The notes under the pieces: generated by a model
What the model was told of the DNA's origin: nothing
What the model saw: only the letters and a program-made list of their open reading frames with translations
The model's database searches: none
Assembly (NCBI RefSeq): GCF_015910445.1
Contig: NZ_CP048882.1
Span: 2,852,001-2,916,000 of the forward strand
Direction of reading: 5' to 3'
Source: Streptomyces bathyalis
Lineage (GTDB): Bacteria; Actinomycetota; Actinomycetes; Streptomycetales; Streptomycetaceae
Length of the DNA stretch: 64,000 bases
Shown here: one piece after another, positions 15,532 to 25,847 of the stretch
Layout: every line of letters begins with the position of its first letter
How positions within the stretch are numbered: the stretch's first letter is position 1
Program-made: the position numbers and the translations under genes

Positions 15532-17417
15532 CGGCTCACCCCCGGCAGGAGGCTCTGCACGGCGGGGTCGGTGAGACCGAGGAGGAGCGCGGGCCACAGT
15601 CCGGCGGCGACGGTGAGGACGACGAGCGGCGTCCAGGCCGCGTATTCGTAGCTGCGCAGCTCCGGCAGGTGCACCGTCACGGGCTCGGGGTGCGGGTGCT
15701 CCCCCGCCTCCCCGGACTCGGCGGGCGCGGCCGTGCCCGGCTCCGGGCCCTGGAGCTCCGGGCGTTCGCGGGCGTGGGGGGCTTCGCGTGCCTCGAACGG
15801 GTCACCCATGCAGACGCGGCGCACGACGACGAGCATGTACGCGGCGGTCAGCAGCGTGCCGAGGCCGCCGATCGCCATGTAGGTGACGAACGCGGATCGG
15901 TGGAGGCCACCGGCCGGGTCGTAGGAGCCGAGCAGCGTCAGCATCTCCCCCCAGAATCCGGCGAGTCCGGGCAGCCCGAGCGAGGCGACGGCGCCGAATG
16001 CGAGGAGCCCGCCGAAACGCGGGGCGGTGCCGTACAGCGCGCCGCCGGTGTCACCCGCGAGGGTGTCGAGGTCGGTGCTGCCGGTCCTCTCCTTGAGCGC
16101 GCCGACGAGGAAGAAGAGCAAGCCGGTGATGAGGCCGTGCGCGACGTTCGCGAAGAGGGCGCCGTTGACGCCGGTGGGTGTCATCGAGGCGATGCCGAGC
16201 AGCACGAAGCCCATGTGCCCCACGGACGAGTACGCGATGAGCCGCTTCAGGTCGCCGTGCGCGCCACGGCGTGCGAGGGCGAGGCACGCCAGCGATCCGT
16301 AGACGATGCCGGTCACGGCGAGCGCGCCGAGGTACGGAGCGAAGGTGCGCATGCCCTCGGGCGCGATCGGCAGCAGGATGCGTACGAAGCCGTACGTGCC
16401 CATCTTCAGCAGGACTCCGGCCAGCAGGACGGAGCCGACGGTCGGTGCCGCGGTGTGGGCGTCGGGCAGCCAGCTGTGCAGCGGCCACATCGGGGTCTTC
16501 ACGGCGAGGCCGATGCCGATGGCCAGTACGGCGAGTATCTGCGTGGTGCCGCTCAGGGCCGGGTGGCTGTCGGTGGCGAGTGCCACCATGTCGAAGGTGC
16601 CGGTCTTGAAGCCGATGAGGAGCAGACCGAGCAGCATCACGACGGAGCCGAGCAGCGTGTAGAGGATGAACTTCCAGGCGGCGCGGCCCCGTTCACGGGG
16701 CTCGGCCACGCCCCAGCGGGCGATCAGGAAGTACATCGGGACGAGCACGGTCTCGAAGGCGAGGAAGAAGAGCACCAGGTCGAGCGTGGCGAAGGTGGCG
16801 AGCGTCCCGGCCTCGAGGAGCAGGATCAGCGCGACGAACGCCTGCGGGCTGCCGTCGCGGCGGCCGGTGGCGTCCTTCGGGCTGCCGTCCTCCGGGCGGC
16901 TGTCCCCCGTGCCATCGGTGGACGCGCCGTCCGCGGTGTCGTCCGCAGCCGCCTCCTTGTCCTTGGCGGCGTCTCCGTCGGCACCGGCATCCGCGTCCGA
17001 ACCGGCGCCACCGTCCGAACTTGCGCCACCGTCCGAACCGGCGGGCGCCGCCTTGGCGTTGGTGCCGTAGCTGTAGAGCGCGCAGAGGAAGGCGAGCAGG
17101 GCGGTCAGCACGAGCAGCGGCAACGAGACGCCGTCCACGCCGAGATGGAGGTGGATGCCGAGGGAGGGGATCCACTCGACGTCCGACTCGGCCTGCATGG
17201 TGTCCGCCCGGCCGGTGTCGAAGCCGAGCGCGAGGACCACCGTGGCGGCGAGGACGACGCCCGTGACGGTGACGCCGTGCCGGAGCACGGCCTGCGCCGG
17301 GCCGCGTCCCTTGAGGCCGGGGGGCGCCGGCAGCAGAGCGGAGGCCGAGCCGAGCAGGGGAACGACGAGGACGGCGATGAGGAGCGCCTGCATGACGGTG
17401 TTGCTGAGCGAGATCAC
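15528..17417 (-). CDS. nuoM2: NADH-quinone oxidoreductase subunit M, second copy, with hydrophilic insert
   Basis: Antiporter-like subunit of 629 aa, longer than the usual 500 or so. Family features include LFFLAFETVLVPMYFLI (with the Glu essential for pumping), KTPMWPLHSWLPDAHTAAPT and YSSVGHMGFVLLGI. Between helices three and four, at about residues 121-189, sits an insert rich in Ser, Gly, Asp and Ala that is absent from typical NuoM. The C-terminus also carries a Pro/Glu-rich loop at about residues 540-570. The GTG at 17417 has GGAGGGG seven bases upstream and lies two bases after the nuoL2 stop. Confidence 0.92.
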   Translation of the reverse strand: MISLSNTVMQALLIAVLVVPLLGSASALLPAPPGLKGRGPAQAVLRHGVTVTGVVLAATVVLALGFDTGRADTMQAESDVEWIPSLGIHLHLGVDGVSLPLLVLTALLAFLCALYSYGTNAKAAPAGSDGGASSDGGAGSDADAGADGDAAKDKEAAADDTADGASTDGTGDSRPEDGSPKDATGRRDGSPQAFVALILLLEAGTLATFATLDLVLFFLAFETVLVPMYFLIARWGVAEPRERGRAAWKFILYTLLGSVVMLLGLLLIGFKTGTFDMVALATDSHPALSGTTQILAVLAIGIGLAVKTPMWPLHSWLPDAHTAAPTVGSVLLAGVLLKMGTYGFVRILLPIAPEGMRTFAPYLGALAVTGIVYGSLACLALARRGAHGDLKRLIAYSSVGHMGFVLLGIASMTPTGVNGALFANVAHGLITGLLFFLVGALKERTGSTDLDTLAGDTGGALYGTAPRFGGLLAFGAVASLGLPGLAGFWGEMLTLLGSYDPAGGLHRSAFVTYMAIGGLGTLLTAAYMLVVVRRVCMGDPFEAREAPHARERPELQGPEPGTAAPAESGEAGEHPHPEPVTVHLPELRSYEYAAWTPLVVLTVAAGLWPALLLGLTDPAVQSLLPGVSR

Positions 17418-17419
17418 TG

Positions 17420-19450
17420 TCAGGCCCCTCCGGTTCCGGCGGCGACGAGGACGACGGCCACGGTGAGCAGCAGCGAGCCCACGATCAGCGCGCCGAGGTA
17501 GGTCTGCGTGTTGCCGGTCTGCGTGCGGCGCACGAGGGTGCCGAGCAGCCGGGGCCCGAGGCCGGCCCCTCGTACGTAGGTGTCGATGACCTCACGGTCG
17601 ACGAAGCGCACCAGGCGCGCCGCGGCCCTGGTGGGACGCACGAACAGCGCGCTGTAGGCGGCGTCCAGGCGGAAGCCGTGCGCGGCGGTCCCGTGCAGGG
17701 GGCCCAGCAGCAGGCGTCCCGGGTCGGCGGGGTCGGGGGCGGAGGCGATGTCCCCGTAGACGGGTTCGTGCGTGGCGATGGCCTCGGCCTCGGAGAGGGC
17801 CGGGTCGCCGTGCGGGTGTGCGACGACGGCTCCCATGGGCGCGCGGGAGGCGGCGAGCGCGGTGGTGTGCCGCCACGCCGCGTACATCACCAGACCGCCG
17901 GCGAGCGCGATGCCGGTGGCGAGCACGGACGTCGGAAGGGAGGGAGCGAGCGATTCGCTGTCGAACCAGCCCGGCAGCGCGCCGAAGGCGAGTCCGAGCC
18001 CGATCGACGGCACGGCCAGGACCCACAGCACGACGTTCATCACGACCGGTTCGCGCCCCTGTTCCTCGGCCGCCTCGCGCGGCCCTTCGCCGCGGAAGGC
18101 GAGCAGCCACAGGCGTGTGGCGTACGCCGCGGTCAGCAGCGCGCCGAGCATTCCGGCCACGAGCACGACCCAGCCGCCCGCCGGGGTGACGCCGCCGTGC
18201 GCCTCGCCGAACGCGGCGTGCTCCGCGGCGCCCAGCACCGCCTCCTTGGAGAAGAAGCCGCTGAAGGGGGGCACGGCGGCCAGGGCGAGCAGCCCGATCG
18301 TCATCGTCCAATAGGCGTCGGGGGCGATCTTGTTGAGGCCGCCCATGCGGGACATGGCAGCGAGCGAGTTGGTGCCTGCCGCATGGATGACGACGCCCGC
18401 GGCGAGGAAGAGCAGTGCCTTGAACGCTCCGTGCGTGAGGAGGTGGAAGACGGCGGCGCCGCGGTCGGCGACGGCCAGCGCCCCTGCCATGTAGGCGAGT
18501 TGACCGATCGTCGAGTAGGCGAGGACGCGTTTGATGTCGTCCTGCGCGAGCGCGGAAAGAGCCGATCCGACGATCGTGACCGCCGCCATCACCGCCAGCA
18601 CGACGAGCGCGGCGGCCGAGGCCGCGAAGACCGGCAGCAGCCGGGCGACGAAGTACACGCCGGCGGCGACCATCGTGGCCGCGTGGATCAGCGCGGAGAC
18701 GGGTGTGGGACCCGCCATCGCGTCCGGCAGCCAGGTGTTCAGCGGGAACTGCGCGGACTTGCCCGCCACACCGGCGAGCAGCAGCAGCGCGATGAGAGTC
18801 GGGTGCGTCAGCTCGAACTGCGCGAGCTGGGAGGTGAGTTTGCCGGTGATGCCGCTGATGCGGAACGTTCCCGCCTCGGTGGCCAGCACGAGGATGCCGA
18901 TGAGGAAGGGCACGTCGCCGAGCTTGGTGACGAGGAAGGCCTTGATCGACGCGTCCCGGGCGACGCGCGTCTCCCAGTAGTGGCCCACGAGGAAGTACGA
19001 GCAGATGCCCATGACTTCCCAGCCGACGAGCAGGACGATGAGGTCGTCCGCGTAGACGACGAGCAGCATCGCGGCGGTGAAGAGGGAGACGAACGCGGCG
19101 TAGCTCGCGTAGCGCGGGTCCTCGCGCAGATAGCCGGTCGAGTACAGCTGCACGCAGGAGGCGACGACGCCGACCAGGACCGCGACGAGGACGGCGAACC
19201 CGTCGAGTTGCAGGGCCAGTTGGACGGGGAGGGCGGCGGAGCCCGTAGGCGTGAGCTCGGTAGCGGCCCTCAGGGGCTCTCCGCCGCCCTGCCGCACGGC
19301 GACCGTGATGGCGAACGCCGTCGAGAGGAGAGTGGGAAGCACGGCCAGCGGCCGGGCGAAGCCGGGTGCGCGCCGGCCGGTGAGCAGGCCCACGACGGCG
19401 CCCATGAAGGGCAGCAGGGGGACGAGGGCGGCAAGGGTCGTGGTGCTCAC
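17420..19450 (-). CDS. nuoL2: NADH-quinone oxidoreductase subunit L, second copy
   Basis: Large antiporter-like subunit of 676 aa with a C-terminal lateral-helix region. Typical segments are [56 protein letters not shown] and [16 protein letters not shown]. The GTG start at 19450 overlaps the nuoK2 stop by four bases. The essential Glu and Lys residues of the pumping channel appear present, so it should be able to translocate protons if assembled. Confidence 0.93.
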   Translation of the reverse strand: MSTTTLAALVPLLPFMGAVVGLLTGRRAPGFARPLAVLPTLLSTAFAITVAVRQGGGEPLRAATELTPTGSAALPVQLALQLDGFAVLVAVLVGVVASCVQLYSTGYLREDPRYASYAAFVSLFTAAMLLVVYADDLIVLLVGWEVMGICSYFLVGHYWETRVARDASIKAFLVTKLGDVPFLIGILVLATEAGTFRISGITGKLTSQLAQFELTHPTLIALLLLAGVAGKSAQFPLNTWLPDAMAGPTPVSALIHAATMVAAGVYFVARLLPVFAASAAALVVLAVMAAVTIVGSALSALAQDDIKRVLAYSTIGQLAYMAGALAVADRGAAVFHLLTHGAFKALLFLAAGVVIHAAGTNSLAAMSRMGGLNKIAPDAYWTMTIGLLALAAVPPFSGFFSKEAVLGAAEHAAFGEAHGGVTPAGGWVVLVAGMLGALLTAAYATRLWLLAFRGEGPREAAEEQGREPVVMNVVLWVLAVPSIGLGLAFGALPGWFDSESLAPSLPTSVLATGIALAGGLVMYAAWRHTTALAASRAPMGAVVAHPHGDPALSEAEAIATHEPVYGDIASAPDPADPGRLLLGPLHGTAAHGFRLDAAYSALFVRPTRAAARLVRFVDREVIDTYVRGAGLGPRLLGTLVRRTQTGNTQTYLGALIVGSLLLTVAVVLVAAGTGGA

Positions 19451-19875
19451 GCTGTCTGCCTCCCGCTGTCGGTGGATGCGGTCACGCCGGCCGTACCGCT
19501 CGTTCTCCCGCCGGCCGCACCGCCCGGTTCGCCGGGGCGGTCCGCCTCGTCACCGTCCGCGCCGGGGCCGCCCTCACGGAGATCTCTGAGCCGGTCGATG
19601 TCGGAGGTGCCGCGGCTGCGGTACACCAGCAGCACGATGGCGAGGCCGATGCCGATCTCGGCGGCGGCGATGGCGATGGTGAAGAGGGCGAGCGCCTGTC
19701 CCGTGTGGAGCTCCTCGCGGAGCCAGACGTCGAAGGCGACGAGGTTGAGGTTGACGGCGTTGAGCATCAACTCGACCGACATCAGCATGAGGATGGCGTT
19801 GCGGCGCGCGAGGACGCCGTAGAGACCGGCGGAGAAGAGCAGGGCTGCGAGCACGGCCGGGTACGCGAGATGCAT
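19447..19875 (-). CDS. nuoK2: NADH-quinone oxidoreductase subunit K, second copy
   Basis: Three-helix membrane subunit of 142 aa. Residues 1-100 match NuoK ([28 protein letters not shown], with the two channel Glu residues in helices two and three). A hydrophilic tail of about 43 residues, rich in Gly, Asp and Thr, follows and is absent from the first copy (99 aa). The ATG at 19875 shares one base with the nuoJ2 stop. A longer open frame extends upstream but is the shadow of nuoJ2. Confidence 0.9.
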   Translation of the reverse strand: MHLAYPAVLAALLFSAGLYGVLARRNAILMLMSVELMLNAVNLNLVAFDVWLREELHTGQALALFTIAIAAAEIGIGLAIVLLVYRSRGTSDIDRLRDLREGGPGADGDEADRPGEPGGAAGGRTSGTAGVTASTDSGRQTA

Positions 19876-20444
19876 CAGCGCTGCCCCTCCTCGTTCTTCT
19901 CCGGCGCCGCCCGTCGGGAGAGGACTATGGCACCGACGAGCGCCGCGAGCAGCAGTACGGACAAGGCTTCGAAGGGAAGAACCCAGCCGCGGAAGAGCGC
20001 CTCGCCCGTGACCCGGGTCGATCCCCCGGCGGCGACGTCCAGGTCGATCCAGGTGGTGCGGAAGGCGTCGACGACGAGCGTGACGAGCGTCGCCGCCGAG
20101 GCGACGGCGACGAGGAGCGCGATCCACCGGTTTCCGGAGTCGGCGTCCGGCGAGCGCCCTATGGGCGCCTTGGTGAGCATCAGCCCGAAGAGGAGGAGCA
20201 CGACCACCGAGCCCACGTAGATCAGGACCTGGACCCAGGCGATGAACTCGGCCGTGAGGAGCAGGTATTCGACGGCCACACCGCCGAGCGCCGCCACCAG
20301 CCACAGGGCGGCGTGCACGAGCTGCTTGGTGGTGACGGTGACGAGTGCGGCGCCGAAGGTGGCCAGCCCCACGAGCACGAAGACGATCTCGACCCCGGTG
20401 GGTGAGAGGAACCCGGGATGGGCGGCTGCCGCGGCGAGGATCAC
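19875..20444 (-). CDS. nuoJ2: NADH-quinone oxidoreductase subunit J, second copy
   Basis: Membrane subunit of 189 aa with five helices. The conserved helix-three region reads [26 protein letters not shown], the position of the NuoJ pi-bulge. The GTG at 20444 overlaps the nuoI2 stop as GTGA; the longer frame upstream is a nuoI2 shadow. It lacks the long charged tail of the first-operon NuoJ. Confidence 0.9.
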   Translation of the reverse strand: MILAAAAAHPGFLSPTGVEIVFVLVGLATFGAALVTVTTKQLVHAALWLVAALGGVAVEYLLLTAEFIAWVQVLIYVGSVVVLLLFGLMLTKAPIGRSPDADSGNRWIALLVAVASAATLVTLVVDAFRTTWIDLDVAAGGSTRVTGEALFRGWVLPFEALSVLLLAALVGAIVLSRRAAPEKNEEGQR

Positions 20445-21079
20445 CGATCGCCCTCCTGCTCGTCCCGCGCCGTCGCGGACGGGCCGGACGGGTCCGTCCC
20501 GGTCTCTCGCGGGGGCTCGCTCTCCCCGTCGGACTCGGCCTGCTGCTCGGACTCGGCCTGCTGCGCCGCGAGTTTGTCCGCGGCCTTGTGCGCGGCGCCG
20601 AGCTCCTTCGGCTCCTCGGCCGCGGGATCCAGCGGCGGCGGCTCCGGCACCGTCCACATCCACTCACGGAGCTTGTCCCGCTCGTGGGTGAGGTCGCGGA
20701 TATCGGTCTCGGCGTACTCGAACTCCGGTGACCAGAACAGCGCGTCGAAGGGGCAGACATCGATGCAGATGCCGCAGTACATGCACAGCGCGAAGTCGAT
20801 CGCGAAGCGGTCCAGGACGTTGCGGCTGCGCTCCCGGCCCCCGGGGGTGGCGGCGGGCATCGTCTCCTTGTGCGAGTCGATGTAGATGCACCAGTCGGGG
20901 CACTCGCGGGCGCACAGCATGCAGACCGTGCAGTTCTCCTCGAAGAGCCCGATCACCCCGCGGCTGCGCGGCGGCAGTTGGGGCAGGGAGTCGGGGTAGT
21001 GCGCGGTGACCGAACGGCGCGTCATCGTGCGAAGGGTGACGGCCAGCCCCTTGGCGAGTCCGGAGCCGGGCACGGGCAT
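20441..21079 (-). CDS. nuoI2: NADH-quinone oxidoreductase subunit I, second copy
   Basis: Peripheral-arm protein of 212 aa carrying two [4Fe-4S] clusters (N6a/N6b type): [12 protein letters not shown] near residue 50 and [12 protein letters not shown] near residue 97. All eight ligands are present, so electron transfer toward NuoB is possible. The last 70 or so residues are an acidic, Gln-rich tail with a repeated QQAESE motif. It has the N-terminal amphipathic segment expected for docking on NuoH. Confidence 0.93.
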   Translation of the reverse strand: MPVPGSGLAKGLAVTLRTMTRRSVTAHYPDSLPQLPPRSRGVIGLFEENCTVCMLCARECPDWCIYIDSHKETMPAATPGGRERSRNVLDRFAIDFALCMYCGICIDVCPFDALFWSPEFEYAETDIRDLTHERDKLREWMWTVPEPPPLDPAAEEPKELGAAHKAADKLAAQQAESEQQAESDGESEPPRETGTDPSGPSATARDEQEGDR

Positions 21080-22038
21080 TACTGGATCACCACCTTGACG
21101 ACGCCGGTGAGGGCGATCTGGAGAAGGGCGAGCGGGACGAGCACGGTCCAGGCCACGCGCTGGATCTGGTCCTCACGCAGACGCGGATAGCTCACCCGCA
21201 GCCAGATGACGACGAAGGCGAGGACGGCCGTCTTCAACAGCGTCCACACCCAGCCGAGTTCACTGTCGGACGGGCCGTGCCAGCCACCCAGGAAGAGCAC
21301 GGCCGTCAGCGCGGAGAGCACGACGATGCCCGCGTACTCGGCGAGCAGGAAGAGCGCGAACCGCAGTCCTGTGTACTCGGTGTAGGCACCGAAGATGATC
21401 TCGGAGTCGGCGACCGGCGCGTCGAACGGCGGCCGCTGGAGCTCCGCGAGACCGGCGGTGAAGAAGACCAGCCCGCCGATGATCTGCCACGGCAGCCACC
21501 ACCACTGCCAGGCGTCCAGGATGCCCGGGAGCGAGAGGGTGCCCGCGGCCATCGCGACGGAGGCGGCGGCCAGCAGCATGGGGAGTTCGTACGCCAGGAG
21601 CTGTGCCGCCGTACGGAGCCCGCCGAGCAGCGAGAACTTGTTGTTGGAGGCCCAGCCGCCCATCAGCGAGCCGAGCACGCCCACGCCCATCACGGCGAGC
21701 ACGAAGAAGACGCCGGCATCGACGACCTGGCCGACCGCGTCGCCCTTCCCGACGGGAATGGCGATCAGCACGATGAGGTACGGCAACAGCGCGATGGCCG
21801 GGGCCAGTTGGAAGACCCGGCGGTCGGCACCGCTCGGCACGATGTCTTCCTTCTGCGCGAACTTCACGCCGTCCGCGACGAGTTGCGCCCAGCCGTGGAA
21901 GCCGCCCGCGTACATGGGGCCCACGCGGCCCTGCATGTGGGCCATCGCCTTGTGCTCCGCCTGTCCGACGATCAGCGGAAGCAGCAGGAAGGCCAGCAGC
22001 ACGGCGAGCAGCCGCCAGAGGACGTCCGCCACATCCAT
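21079..22038 (-). CDS. nuoH2: NADH-quinone oxidoreductase subunit H, second copy
   Basis: Membrane subunit of 319 aa forming part of the quinone chamber. Typical segments are [32 protein letters not shown], the [10 protein letters not shown] region and [33 protein letters not shown] with its Glu cluster. It is much shorter than the first-operon NuoH (476 aa) because that copy has a long C-terminal tail. It overlaps its neighbours by one base on each side. Confidence 0.93.
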   Translation of the reverse strand: MDVADVLWRLLAVLLAFLLLPLIVGQAEHKAMAHMQGRVGPMYAGGFHGWAQLVADGVKFAQKEDIVPSGADRRVFQLAPAIALLPYLIVLIAIPVGKGDAVGQVVDAGVFFVLAVMGVGVLGSLMGGWASNNKFSLLGGLRTAAQLLAYELPMLLAAASVAMAAGTLSLPGILDAWQWWWLPWQIIGGLVFFTAGLAELQRPPFDAPVADSEIIFGAYTEYTGLRFALFLLAEYAGIVVLSALTAVLFLGGWHGPSDSELGWVWTLLKTAVLAFVVIWLRVSYPRLREDQIQRVAWTVLVPLALLQIALTGVVKVVIQ

Positions 22039-23306
22039 CAGGCGCCCTCCTCCGTCTGCCCGTCACCGGACCCACTGCCGGCGTCGCCGCCGTCGCCCTC
22101 ACCCCGGTCGCCGTCACTCGCGTCACGTCCGCCACCGCTGTCACGCTTGGCCGGGCGGGCATCGTGCCACGGCGCGTCGGAGGCAGGGGAGGCACCGGAC
22201 GCACCCGGCGTCCGCTTCTCCTCTGGAGGCTGCTCCCGCGTGCGGTCCGTTGCCTGGTCCTGGGCCCCGTCCTGGGCCCGGTCCTGGGCCCCGTCCTGGG
22301 CCTGTTCGGGCGCCCGTTCCTGAGCCCGGTCCCGGGCCGGGTGCTGCTCTGACGGCTGCCCGGCCTGCTCTGACGGCTGCCCGGCCCGCTCGCCGGGCTG
22401 CCGCGCACCGTCGTCCTGCGGCTCGCCCGTCTCCCCGGCACCGCGCTGGCTGGCGGAGCCCGCGCTCGCCGACCGGGCTCGCCGGGCCGGGCGTTCCGCC
22501 GCACCCGCACGCCCCGCACGTCCGCGCGCGGGACGGGACGGCACGGGCGGAAGCTGCCCCTTCAGCGGGCCCCACTCGTTGGGGTCGGGGACGCCGGGCG
22601 GCAGCATCTGCCTGCGCTTCGGCGCACCGTGGGACGACTCGCCGGGCTCCACCGCGCCGGGCCACGCCTTGGCCACCCGTGCGGCGAGCACGAAGTCCTT
22701 GCGCAGCGGATGCCCTTCGAAGGACTCGGGCAGCAGCAGAGGAGTCAGATCGGGGTGGTCGGTGAAGGCCACTCCGAACATCTCGTGGGTCTCGCGCTCG
22801 TGCCAGGCCGCACCCGCGAAGACACCGGTCGCCGTGGCCAGTACGGGCGCCTCGTGCGGCACCGTCGTACGCAGCAGCAGCCGGTGCACGGGACCACCGG
22901 GCCGCCCCGCGTCCGGCAGCGCGGCCACGTGCGCGCACACCTGGAAGCCGGTGCCCGGCTCGTCCACCGCGCTCAGCCAGTCGAAGAAGCGGCAGCCGAG
23001 GGCGTCCCGGGCGGTTTCCAGCGCTGGAATCCAGGAACCGGGCGGCACGTCGACGGTCAGCAGGCCGTACGCCTCCTCGGCGCGCGCTCCCTCGCCGAAC
23101 AGCGCCTCGGCACCGTCGGGCAGCCAGCCGGCCGGCGTCGTCGCGGACTCGGGCAGCGCGGGGGCGGCCGCCTCGTCCTGCTCGGGTGCGGATTGCTCAC
23201 CGGAGGAGGCGGGGGCTCCGTCCGCCCCGCTCGCCCCGCGCGGCTCGCGCCGCTCGCGCGGCTCGCCCGGCTCGTCGGTCTGCTTCGGCTCGTCGGGCCC
23301 GGTCAC
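22038..23306 (-). CDS. nuoC2: NADH-quinone oxidoreductase subunit C, second copy, with long disordered ends
   Basis: Protein of 422 aa. The 30-kDa NuoC domain occupies about residues 60-235: [11 protein letters not shown], then [38 protein letters not shown], the family signature. The first 55 residues and last 180 are low-complexity. The tail contains repeats such as AGQPSEQ (twice) and [12 protein letters not shown] units. No NuoD (49-kDa) domain is fused, so the operon really lacks NuoD. Such genes are sometimes annotated as NuoD2 or only as a C-like subunit. Confidence 0.85.
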   Translation of the reverse strand: MTGPDEPKQTDEPGEPRERREPRGASGADGAPASSGEQSAPEQDEAAAPALPESATTPAGWLPDGAEALFGEGARAEEAYGLLTVDVPPGSWIPALETARDALGCRFFDWLSAVDEPGTGFQVCAHVAALPDAGRPGGPVHRLLLRTTVPHEAPVLATATGVFAGAAWHERETHEMFGVAFTDHPDLTPLLLPESFEGHPLRKDFVLAARVAKAWPGAVEPGESSHGAPKRRQMLPPGVPDPNEWGPLKGQLPPVPSRPARGRAGRAGAAERPARRARSASAGSASQRGAGETGEPQDDGARQPGERAGQPSEQAGQPSEQHPARDRAQERAPEQAQDGAQDRAQDGAQDQATDRTREQPPEEKRTPGASGASPASDAPWHDARPAKRDSGGGRDASDGDRGEGDGGDAGSGSGDGQTEEGA

Positions 23307-24016
23307 CGGCCGTCGCCCTCCTCAGGCGCGCGGCCCGGCTCCCCGCCGGTGTCCGCGTCCTTCGCGGGCGGCGGCGCGACCAGGCCGCTCTTCAGCGCGG
23401 CGGCCGACGGACGCCGACCGGCGCCCTTGCCCGGCTCCGGCCCGGCGGACGGCCCGTACCGCTCCGCCGTCGACTCCTGCGCGATCTTCTCCTGGAGCTT
23501 CAGCACGCCCTGAAGCAGCGCCTCGGGCCGCGGCGGGCAGCCCGGCACGTACACGTCGACGGGGATGATCTGGTCGACGCCCTTCGTGACGGAGTACGAA
23601 TCCCAGTACGGGCCACCGCAGTTGGAGCAGGCCCCGAAGGAGATCACGTACTTCGGCTCCGGCATCTGCTCGTACAGCCGCTTCACCGCGGGCGCCATCT
23701 TGTCCGTGACCGTCCCCGAGACGACCATCAGGTCCGCCTGCCTGGGGCCGGGCGCGAAGGGGATGACGCCGAGGCGGATGAAGTCGTGCCGGGCCATCGA
23801 AGCGGCGATGAACTCGATGGCGCAGCAGGCGAGTCCGAAGTTGAAGACCCAGAGGCTGTACCGGCGGCCCCAGTTGAGGATGACCTTCATCGGTTCGGGG
23901 GCGAGCCTGGCCAGCGGGCCGATCGCCCTCGCCGCCACCGTTCCGGCGCCGGATGCCGCCGGCGGTGCCGGGTCCGGGAGGTCCACCGGACCTCGCCCCG
24001 TGTTCGTCACGTCCAT
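23303..24016 (-). CDS. nuoB2: NADH-quinone oxidoreductase subunit B, second copy
   Basis: Protein of 237 aa holding the N2 [4Fe-4S] cluster beside the quinone site. The ligands are visible: GLACCAIEF near residue 59, GACSNCGG near 125 and PGCPPRPE near 155. About 60 residues of Pro/Ala-rich tail follow the domain. The ATG at 24016 overlaps the nuoA2 end by ten bases; a longer frame upstream is a nuoA2 shadow. It is paralogous to nuoB at 62304-62858. Confidence 0.92.
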   Translation of the reverse strand: MDVTNTGRGPVDLPDPAPPAASGAGTVAARAIGPLARLAPEPMKVILNWGRRYSLWVFNFGLACCAIEFIAASMARHDFIRLGVIPFAPGPRQADLMVVSGTVTDKMAPAVKRLYEQMPEPKYVISFGACSNCGGPYWDSYSVTKGVDQIIPVDVYVPGCPPRPEALLQGVLKLQEKIAQESTAERYGPSAGPEPGKGAGRRPSAAALKSGLVAPPPAKDADTGGEPGRAPEEGDGR

Positions 24017-24378
24017 TCCAGGACGCCCTTCTTCCACGCGTACAGCAGGCCCACGGTGAGGAACCCCAGGAAGATGAACATCTCCGTCAGCGTGATGCCG
24101 CCGAACCCGGGCTCCGCGAAGACGGTCGCCCACGGAAAGAGGAAGACCGAGTCGACGGCGAAGATCACATACAGGAAGGCGTAGACGTAGTAGCGGATCT
24201 GCGTATGGGCCCAGCCCTCTCCGACCGGGTCGACTCCGCATTCGTACGTGAGGAACTTCTCACGGGTCGGCACCACCGGCCGCAGCAGCCGGCCGGCCCC
24301 GAAGGCCACGGCGACGAAGAGCACTCCGACCACCGCGACCAGCCCGACGACCGAATAGCCGTGGAAATAGTCCGGCAC
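24007..24378 (-). CDS. nuoA2: NADH-quinone oxidoreductase subunit A, second copy
   Basis: Three-helix membrane subunit of 123 aa and first gene of the second nuo operon. The conserved loop reads [43 protein letters not shown], including the Tyr-Glu-Cys-Gly signature that lines the quinone chamber. The ten genes A2 to N2 are packed with overlaps or very short gaps from here to 13906. Compared with the complete operon, nuoD, E, F and G are absent. Confidence 0.93.
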   Translation of the reverse strand: MPDYFHGYSVVGLVAVVGVLFVAVAFGAGRLLRPVVPTREKFLTYECGVDPVGEGWAHTQIRYYVYAFLYVIFAVDSVFLFPWATVFAEPGFGGITLTEMFIFLGFLTVGLLYAWKKGVLEWT

Positions 24379-24436
24379 GTCCGCCCTTCCTCACTCGCAG
24401 GCTGCTCGCCGCTCGCTGTGTCGGTGTTCCCCGGCG

Positions 24437-24476
24437 CGGTGCGCCGGCCGCGAGGGCCGCGATCCGGCGCGCACCG
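24437..24476. promoter_or_regulatory. Hairpin in the nuoA2 upstream region
   Basis: CGGTGCGCCGG (24437-24447) pairs with 24464-24476 with a two-base bulge. On the minus strand it would lie in the leader of nuoA2, about 60 bases before its start. It could influence leader stability or be part of the promoter region. The rest of the 386-base divergent gap to the protease start contains both promoters, but I cannot place -35/-10 elements with confidence. Confidence 0.3.
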
Positions 24477-24539
24477 TGGGCGACTTTCACCACGCCTTCC
24501 GCGTCATGCGTCCAGCGCTTTGTACGCAGGGGAGTCTAG

Positions 24540-25604
<1,065 letters not shown>

Positions 25605-25631
25605 CGCCCGGCCGTACGGTCCCGTTCATCT

Positions 25632-25680
25632 GACGACGACGCCCGTGCCTGCGCCTCCGCGCAGCGCGGGCGTTGTCGTG
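25632..25680 (+). terminator. Hairpin terminator after the trypsin gene
   Basis: CGACGACGCCCG (25634-25645) pairs with 25667-25678 with one mismatch, and the loop has its own short stem. It begins 28 bases after the stop codon at 25604. Confidence 0.6.
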
Positions 25681-25750
25681 CGCAGGCGCTGTCGTCCGGA
25701 GGCGCTGTCGTGCGCAGGCGCTGTCGTGCGCAGGCGTTGTCGTGCGCGGG
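25662..25750. repeat. 16-bp tandem repeat, about five copies
   Basis: The unit GTGCGCAGGCGCTGTC occurs identically at 25678-25693 and 25710-25725, with close variants at 25694-25709 and 25726-25741 and partial copies at either side. It lies between the trypsin terminator and the sensor kinase promoter. Confidence 0.8.
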
Positions 25751-25774
25751 GGCGAGGGGCGACCGCGGGCCGTG

Positions 25775-25790
25775 GTGGGGTTAACCCCAC
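25775..25790. promoter_or_regulatory. Palindrome GTGGGGTTAACCCCAC before sensor kinase 1
   Basis: A perfect 16-bp palindrome ending 57 bases before the kinase start. A close relative, GTGGGGTAAACCCCCG (13 of 16 matching), lies at 27153-27168 upstream of the second kinase. Both fit an operator for a dimeric regulator, plausibly the cognate response regulator. Confidence 0.5.
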
Positions 25791-25847
25791 GCCGTCCCCC
25801 CGCCCTACCCCATGGCGCCACCCCCCGTCACCCGGCAGTCTTGGCCC

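Noticed and set aside
13660..15651. 663-aa open frame on the plus strand across nuoN2
   Set aside because: Gly/Glu/Arg-rich shadow of a membrane protein gene; no plausible fold or ribosome site.
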